NCBI GenBank assembly: GCA_938036655.1
Contig: CALHQS010000019.1
Coordinates: forward strand, 1-11,823
Length of the DNA stretch: 11,823 bases
Direction: 5' to 3'
Source of the DNA: an uncultured Candidatus Altimarinota bacterium
GTDB taxonomy: Bacteria; Patescibacteriota; Gracilibacteria; BD1-5; UBA2023
Each line of letters begins with the position of its first letter. The first letter of the stretch is position 1. The translations under genes were made by a program, and so were the position numbers. Below are positions 8,117-11,823 of this stretch, one piece after another. Below the pieces are notes generated by a model. It ran no database searches. It saw only the letters and a program-made list of their open reading frames with translations, and was not told the origin of the DNA.

Positions 8117-8147
8117 AAAAACTATTACCCACAGAATAATAGTTTTT
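8117..8147 (-). terminator. AU-rich hairpin abutting the portal start codon
   Basis: On the minus strand AAAAACTATTA (8147-8137) pairs perfectly over 11 bases with TAATAGTTTTT (8127-8117), loop TTCTGTGGG, followed by one more T and then ATTATG, the portal start. The shape with its T run is that of a weak intrinsic terminator between TerL and portal. Because it ends only four bases before the ATG, it could instead control portal translation. Confidence 0.5.
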
Positions 8148-8166
8148 GTGTTTTTGCGTAAAAATC

Positions 8167-9684
8167 CTAGTACACATTTTGTCGTTTTCCTCTTCCTGAT
8201 GAGGTAGAGAGGGGATTATTTTTATGTAAAGATTTTTCGAATCCACCATTTTTTAGATTCTTATAAAATGTCAGCATGAACGCATCTGCCTTGTTTGGAC
8301 TCTTAATTCCTCGGCGTCGCATTTCCTCTTTCCCCATGATTTGTATTTTGTTTTTTTGGTTATTTTTATATTTGATTGCGGGGAGTTCTTCCAGTATTCC
8401 GCCTGACACTTCCCCACCAACCTTACACCATTCGCGCGATTTCCAAAAAAATTCAGCACGCACATTGAGATATCTGCTATCCTCCGACTGGTCTCACACA
8501 TTCACACCAATTGCTGTTATTCCTAGCTTCATCAGTTCCATTCCAAGATTTGCACCTTCTCAGAAGTTATCATACACAATTGTCTTACACGGATAGCTCG
8601 CCAATATGGTTGCCACGAGTTCTGCAATTTCCTGCTCATTGGATTTCTTGAGTTCTCCCATTACCCAAGCTTTATGATTGTCTCGAACAACGATTATAGT
8701 GCTATCATGTCACTCGCCAGCTGGATCAATTCCCATTATCATTTCTCCAACGAATGTATTGTTTTGAGTTTTTAAAACTTCAAAATTGTATAAAGGCAAA
8801 AATCCTTTATCATCCACATTTTCCGCTTCTGGGAATTTTCCCTCCACACGCACTCTGTACTCGTCAGAATCCTCTTCATGCTCTGCAATGATTTCATCAA
8901 CGAATTTTTTTGAAACTACTGGACTTTCCGCACTGCTGAAACTCAAAGTTTGAAAAGTATTTTTGAGTTTATGGTGGCTTTCATAAAAATACCCCTCCAA
9001 TCTCGTTGGATTCGAAATCATTATGAAGAGCGTATTTTCATTCGTCAGCGCTGATTTCGCAGAACGAAAAATTTCATCATCTACACCACTTGCCTCATCC
9101 GCCAGAATGAGCATATGATCCGCATGCAACCCCGCAAGTGCTTCCGGACTTTCCTTTCGTGCGGTTCTTGCACGCGCAAACCAGTTCTCAGGACTTTCCA
9201 CGATTCGTACATAATCATTCGTGTATTCGTAGTATTCTTTCACGAATTCTGGCATTCTATCAAGCCACGCCTTGATTTCCGCCCACAGTACATCGTACAT
9301 TTGCGTTTTCGTTGGGGCGGTACATCCTATTTTTGCGTACGGATGTACAAATAAAAACCACAAGATTATCATCGCAACAATCGTACTCTTCCCAATTCCA
9401 TGTCCTGACGCAATGCTGATTTTTGGCGTTTTCGCTCCAAGGCTTGCGTACAATACGGATCGCAGAATTTCCGTTTGTTGCCAAGTGATATGCTTTCCTC
9501 GTTCGTATTTTTCAAACATTTCCAGTTTCATTTTTTCGAAATTTCCGGTTCTGCGGCACTCATACAATCGTTTTCTGTATTCTGGCAGTACCTCTTGCGG
9601 CACTAGCCCCCAGATTTTTTCCACAAAAATGAATGGATCTCGCAACTTCTTATATGCTTCCTTGCTATTCATTGTCGTTATCAT
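8167..9684 (-). CDS. terL: Terminase large subunit (packaging ATPase and nuclease), 505 aa
   Basis: TerL drives DNA into the procapsid by ATP hydrolysis and cuts the concatemer. The ATPase domain shows Walker A 'SGHGIGKST' (93-101), Walker B 'MLILADEAS' (191-199, with D196 and E197) and the coupling motif 'FIMISNPT' (220-227). The RNase H-like nuclease domain shows 'GIDPAGEGHDST' (D320), 'IVYDNFGEGANLG' (D372) and 'NKADAF' (D467), the expected three acidic residues. Gly 325, 375 and 397 are encoded by TGA; with TGA as a stop the nuclease domain would be lost. The stop is TAG. Length is near that of P22-type terminases. The start is ATG 9684, overlapping terS by 20 bases. ATG 9672, with an 8-base ATGAATAG overlap and a 501-aa product, is equally possible. 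No Shine-Dalgarno sequence supports either. Confidence 0.97.
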
Positions 9685-10231
9685 CAGAAAATAAATCAGC
9701 CAAACTTAATCTGCCGCTGTGCTCAATCTGCATTGGCGCGAAATCCCCACGAATCTTATGAATCGAATCCAGCGCCTTATGTTGGAGATCATACATGGGG
9801 TAGGAAAACTTCGCTCGCAGGTATTCTTTTTTACCTACTCTCCACGGCAGACAGCGGATAAGCCTCGCACCAGGAAAATCTTCCTGCAACTCGTCCAAAA
9901 TCTCTTCATCGAACTCCTGCATGTTCTTCTCGTAATCTTCCCATTGGATGTATAAGTTTTTATATTCAATTTTTCGCGCATCCAAGTGCTGTTTTCTTTT
10001 GAGCGCCAAAAAATCATCATCAATCCCCAGTGCTTCCAGTGCTTGCAAAATTTTTTTATTTTCAAACACTTTTTGTGGGTTCTTTTGCATGGCTTTGCTA
10101 TATCATGCATCTCTGAGCATTGCCCCCTTTGGCTTTCCACCTTTTTCCACCAAATTTTGGACCACCTCGTGCACGAGGTTTTTTTGCTTGTTTGAAAGCT
10201 TTGTTGTGATATTTTCTACTTTTTTTCTCAT
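9665..10231 (-). CDS. terS: Terminase small subunit, 188 aa
   Basis: TerS recognises phage DNA and starts packaging together with TerL. Residues 12-50 form the DNA-binding helix-turn-helix typical of the family: 'LSNKQKNLVHEVVQNLVEKG', then 'KGAMLRDAGYSKAMQKNPQ'. Gly 43 in the conserved AGYS turn is a TGA codon; under the standard code the frame would restart only at Met 48 and lose this domain. The middle part (about 60-120) is charged and helical and would form the oligomerisation core. The C-terminus is acidic (SDDNDNE), as is common for the TerL-contacting tail. The stop is TAG. It lies directly upstream of terL with an overlap. Its ATG at 10231 overlaps the end of the 70-aa gene. Confidence 0.9.
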
Positions 10232-10428
10232 ATTTTTATTTTATGGTAAGAAAGATAATGATTTTTCCCCAATTGTTCACGCACGCGAATTTCAAAAACT
10301 CCATATCTTATCCGTCATTTTGAAATTTCTGAAATGCTAAATTTTTTCAAAAGTAAAATAATAAAATCCTTTGTCATCCACGGATGAATGAAAGAAATTT
10401 TAAAAATTGCCCGCTCTTGTGCTGACAT
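10216..10428 (-). CDS. Small unidentified protein upstream of terS, 70 aa
   Basis: The frame uses two TGA codons as Gly (SISEISK-G-RIRYG and KIKI-G-EKK) and ends in TAG 16 bases into terS. I chose ATG 10428 (MSAQERAIFKISF) because the same frame continues back to ATG 10497 only by crossing a strong terminator hairpin at 10442-10468. The protein is basic. The segment 'DFIILLLKKFSISEISKGRI' could be two helices of a helix-turn-helix (FSISEISKGRIRYGVFEIR resembles a turn and recognition helix), but this is a weak visual match. Placed before terS, it may be a regulator or packaging accessory. The overlap of its end with the terS ATG suggests coupled translation. Confidence 0.6.
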
Positions 10429-10441
10429 TTTCTGAAATCAC

Positions 10442-10468
10442 AAAAAATCCCCAGCATTCGCTGAGGAT
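10442..10468 (-). terminator. Intrinsic terminator upstream of the packaging genes
   Basis: Minus strand: ATCCTCAGC (10468-10460), loop GAAT, GCTGGGGAT (10455-10447), a nine-pair stem with one G-U pair, then TTTTTT (with the stem's last T). This is a textbook Rho-independent terminator. It lies 14 bases before the chosen start of the 70-aa gene, so it can also act as an attenuator for the terS-terL operon. Confidence 0.8.
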
Positions 10469-10516
10469 GGATCGAGATGATTTGCTGGTTTTTTCATAAG
10501 TTATAAATAAAAATGG

Positions 10517-10531
10517 TGCCCATTTTGGGCA
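10517..10531 (-). terminator. Second hairpin of the terminator cluster
   Basis: TGCCCA-AAA-TGGGCA is a perfect six-pair stem read on the minus strand (10531-10526 with 10522-10517), followed after CCA by TTTTTATTT. The T run starts three bases after the stem, so it is a weaker terminator than its neighbours. Confidence 0.5.
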
Positions 10532-10556
10532 TAAAAAAACACGCGTTATGCGTGTT
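10532..10556 (-). terminator. Intrinsic terminator after the 254-aa gene
   Basis: Minus strand: AACACGC (10556-10550), loop ATAAC, GCGTGTT (10544-10538), then TTTTTTA. The stem has seven perfect pairs and a run of seven T including the last stem base. It ends the transcript of the 254-aa gene, whose TAA is 43 bases upstream. Confidence 0.8.
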
Positions 10557-10560
10557 ATAA

Positions 10561-10577
10561 ATATTATTCGATAATAT
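10561..10577 (-). repeat. AT-rich inverted repeat
   Basis: ATATTAT-CGA-ATAATAT is a perfect seven-base inverted repeat with a three-base loop, lying between the 254-aa stop and the first terminator. It contains no GC pair in the stem. It may be part of the termination cluster, or a binding site for a dimeric protein. Confidence 0.5.
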
Positions 10578-10598
10578 AAAATGTAAAAATAAAATAAA

Positions 10599-11363
10599 TT
10601 AGTTATCCATCTGGATATCGTTCTCTTCTCGCCATTCTTCTAATTGATTAGAATAAATATTGTTAGCCTCGACAATACTTTTTAGATTAGTCTCAAATAT
10701 AGAATATAAACGATAAGAGTTAAAATGGGTAACAAACCCATATGAGCGTTCTTCTCCCCCAAACTCATAAAAGTCAATATCAATACAAAATGCTCCCATT
10801 CCTGAAACATTAGTCCAAGCGGAATATCTGTCAGGGTCAGACCAAATGTGCAGTCCGATTTTCTCTCCTATCTGATAGAATTTAATAGTGGTATTTCCTG
10901 TGCCACTTTCGTAGTAAAACAGGAAATCTCATTGATTTTCCCCAATATTTTTTCCATATTCTCTTTCGACTTCCTCGAAAGAGAAATCTTCATCGGATTT
11001 TTCAAAAGAGTTATGCCAATTACGGCATTCCCCAAAATCGTTAGAAAATAGTTTTACTTCGGCTGAATACCATCCATCCCCAAAGAGATGTCGGTTTAAT
11101 GCCCATCTAGTAACATCTTTGATGAGGGTTTTAAGGTCAAAATGAACCTGAATATACTCATCGTCGTTATAATGATAATCATTATTACTTGTTCTCTCTT
11201 CGAGAATATCATTTGCTACATCAATAGCAAATAGAAAATCTTTTATAATTTTTTGTTTGTCCTTAGATAAGGCTTCAAAATAATTTTTTATAGAATTATC
11301 ATCAATTGATAATTCAAAATGAGGAATATCGAAATTCGATGATGAAAATGATGTAGTAGTCAT
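10599..11363 (-). CDS. Acidic unidentified protein, 254 aa
   Basis: The frame is continuous if the TGA at residue 145 is read as Gly (GENQ-G-DFLFYYES); the stop is TAA. I do not recognise the family. The N-terminal 125 residues are helical and acidic, with 'YFEALSKDKQKIIKDFLFAI' (about 28-47) and an Asp/Asn-rich loop (NNDYHYNDDEY, about 60-70). The C-terminal half (145-254) alternates strands such as TTIKFYQIGEKIGLHIW and GAFCIDIDFYEF, suggesting a beta-rich domain. There is no signal peptide or membrane segment. Its leader is nearly the same as that of the 104-aa gene upstream, and a terminator lies on each side, so it is probably its own transcription unit. It could be an early or accessory protein rather than a virion protein. 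Confidence 0.75.
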
Positions 11364-11394
11364 AATAAAAATGTAAGATAATAAGTTTTTATAA
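11361..11394 (-). promoter_or_regulatory. Repeated AU-rich leader, copy 2
   Basis: Minus strand: TTATAAAAACTT-ATTAT-TCTTAC-ATT-TTATTATG, with small overlaps between blocks, ending in the start codon of the 254-aa gene. Nearly the same string precedes the 104-aa gene. It may hold a phage promoter (TATAAA-like) or a translation-start signal. Confidence 0.45.
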
Positions 11395-11423
11395 AAATTC
11401 GAGAGCGTTTTGCCCCGCTCTCG
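11393..11423 (-). terminator. Intrinsic terminator after the 104-aa gene
   Basis: Minus strand: CGAGAGCG (11423-11416), loop GGGCAAAA, CGCTCTCG (11407-11400), then AATTTTT. The stem has eight perfect, mostly GC pairs. It separates the 104-aa gene from the 254-aa gene, so the second gene probably needs its own promoter or readthrough. Confidence 0.8.
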
Positions 11424-11436
11424 GTGGGCTTAAAGA

Positions 11437-11751
11437 TTATTCTTCGTCCGCTTCAACCGCCTCACCAACGATATCAAGGCGTGGCGTTACATCTTTCACT
11501 TGTTCGCGAAGAACTTCGCGAGAAGGAAGAGGAAGATTGGCACGGTCAAGAGCGCTCATAAGTTCATCTACAATAGTAGTGTAATATAGGTCTTCTTCCC
11601 ATTCATAATTGTCTTCTTCATATTCCAATCCATCGGTAGAATAATCAAGCCAAGTATAATTCTCGGTTCTCTTTCCGTCTTCATCCAATTCATAGATGAA
11701 ATATTGGATGTTAGCTGGATATTGTTTTGCTTTTAGTTCGTAAGTTGCCAT
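11437..11751 (-). CDS. Strongly acidic unidentified protein, 104 aa
   Basis: An intact frame without TGA, from ATG 11751 to TAA. By eye it has 28 Asp/Glu against 9 Lys/Arg, a net charge of about -19. The middle (about 20-55) combines acidic and aromatic residues (YEEDNYEWEEDLYY), while residues 60-95 contain a likely helix (TIVDELMSALDRANLPLP, SREVLREQVKDV). The end is again acidic (EAVEADEE). I do not recognise the family. Small, acidic, Tyr-rich phage proteins include DNA mimics that block host defence enzymes, but also ordinary structural or regulatory proteins. The sequence does not decide. A good terminator follows, and the leader repeat lies in front. Confidence 0.75.
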   Translation of the reverse strand: MATYELKAKQYPANIQYFIYELDEDGKRTENYTWLDYSTDGLEYEEDNYEWEEDLYYTTIVDELMSALDRANLPLPSREVLREQVKDVTPRLDIVGEAVEADEE

Positions 11752-11784
11752 AATAAGTAAGATAAAATAATAAAGTTTTTATAA
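11749..11784 (-). promoter_or_regulatory. Repeated AU-rich leader, copy 1
   Basis: Minus strand: TTATAAAAACTTTATTAT, then TTTATCTTAC, then TTATTATG with the start codon of the 104-aa gene. It matches copy 2 except for a few inserted bases in the middle. No Shine-Dalgarno sequence is present. The rest of the window up to 11823 shows only a short inverted repeat CTTCC-TTA-GGAAG (11810-11822) at the edge. Confidence 0.45.
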
Positions 11785-11823
11785 TCTTTCGTGATGCCGA
11801 TTATTTGTACTTCCTTAGGAAGG

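Noticed and set aside
8167..9684. TerL as a pseudogene or sequencing error, broken by three stops
   Set aside because: All three interruptions are TGA, in frame, at Gly-compatible places between intact motifs. Random decay would also give TAA, TAG and frameshifts.
9948..10340. Plus-strand open frame of 130 codons over terS
   Set aside because: It overlaps terS and the 70-aa gene, is rich in Phe/Ser/Cys as expected from the complement of AT-rich coding DNA, and ignores the operon direction.
10429..10497. Longer start of the 70-aa gene at ATG 10497 (93 aa)
   Set aside because: The added part runs through a strong terminator with six T residues, which is unlikely to be inside a coding region; ATG 10428 lies just behind it. 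Not fully excluded.
11810..11822. CTTCC-TTA-GGAAG inverted repeat at the right edge as a terminator
   Set aside because: The stem is short, no T run is seen on either strand and the window ends there, so it cannot be judged.
1..11823. tRNA genes, CRISPR arrays, insertion sequences, integrase or attachment sites
   Set aside because: I found no cloverleaf, no regularly spaced repeats, no transposase or recombinase motif and no long terminal repeats in the window.

Overview
The window is a block of a tailed double-stranded DNA phage (or prophage) genome. All 14 genes I can support lie on the minus strand. They are packed end to end, with gaps of a few bases or short overlaps. The key to reading it is the genetic code: in nine of the genes in-frame TGA codons occur inside conserved protein and must be read as glycine (25 such codons by eye). 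Every gene that ends inside the window ends in TAA or TAG, none in TGA. This is the code known from Absconditabacteria (SR1) and Gracilibacteria (BD1-5), NCBI table 25. The likely host is therefore a member of these candidate phyla. With TGA as a stop, most of the large genes look broken into two or three pieces; with TGA as Gly they are intact and of normal family length.

Layout in transcription order (right to left): an acidic 104-aa protein (11751-11437); a terminator; an acidic 254-aa protein (11363-10599); a cluster of four hairpins, three of them terminator-like (10577-10442); a 70-aa protein; terminase small subunit; terminase large subunit; a portal of about 605 aa; a small 78-aa protein; three tandem hairpins; a scaffold-like protein; the major capsid protein (N4-gp56 type); a terminator; a 155-aa minor structural protein; a head-tail adaptor-like protein; a 647-aa tail fibre with collagen repeats and two knob domains; a 173-aa protein; a 197-aa lectin-like protein; and the start of one more gene cut by the left edge.

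Together these form the DNA packaging, head assembly, head completion and host-recognition module. TerS/TerL feed DNA through the portal. The scaffold and coat protein build the procapsid. The adaptor closes the head, and the fibre and lectin-like protein probably bind the host. No tape-measure or tail-tube gene lies between adaptor and fibre, which fits a short-tailed (podovirus-like) virion, although such genes could lie outside the window.

Gene starts show no Shine-Dalgarno sequence. They sit behind AU-rich leaders, several ending in TTATTATG. Two gene junctions keep an ATGA stop-start overlap in which the TGA is now an internal Gly codon, possibly a relic of a standard-code ancestor. I see no tRNA, CRISPR array, insertion sequence, integrase or attachment site.
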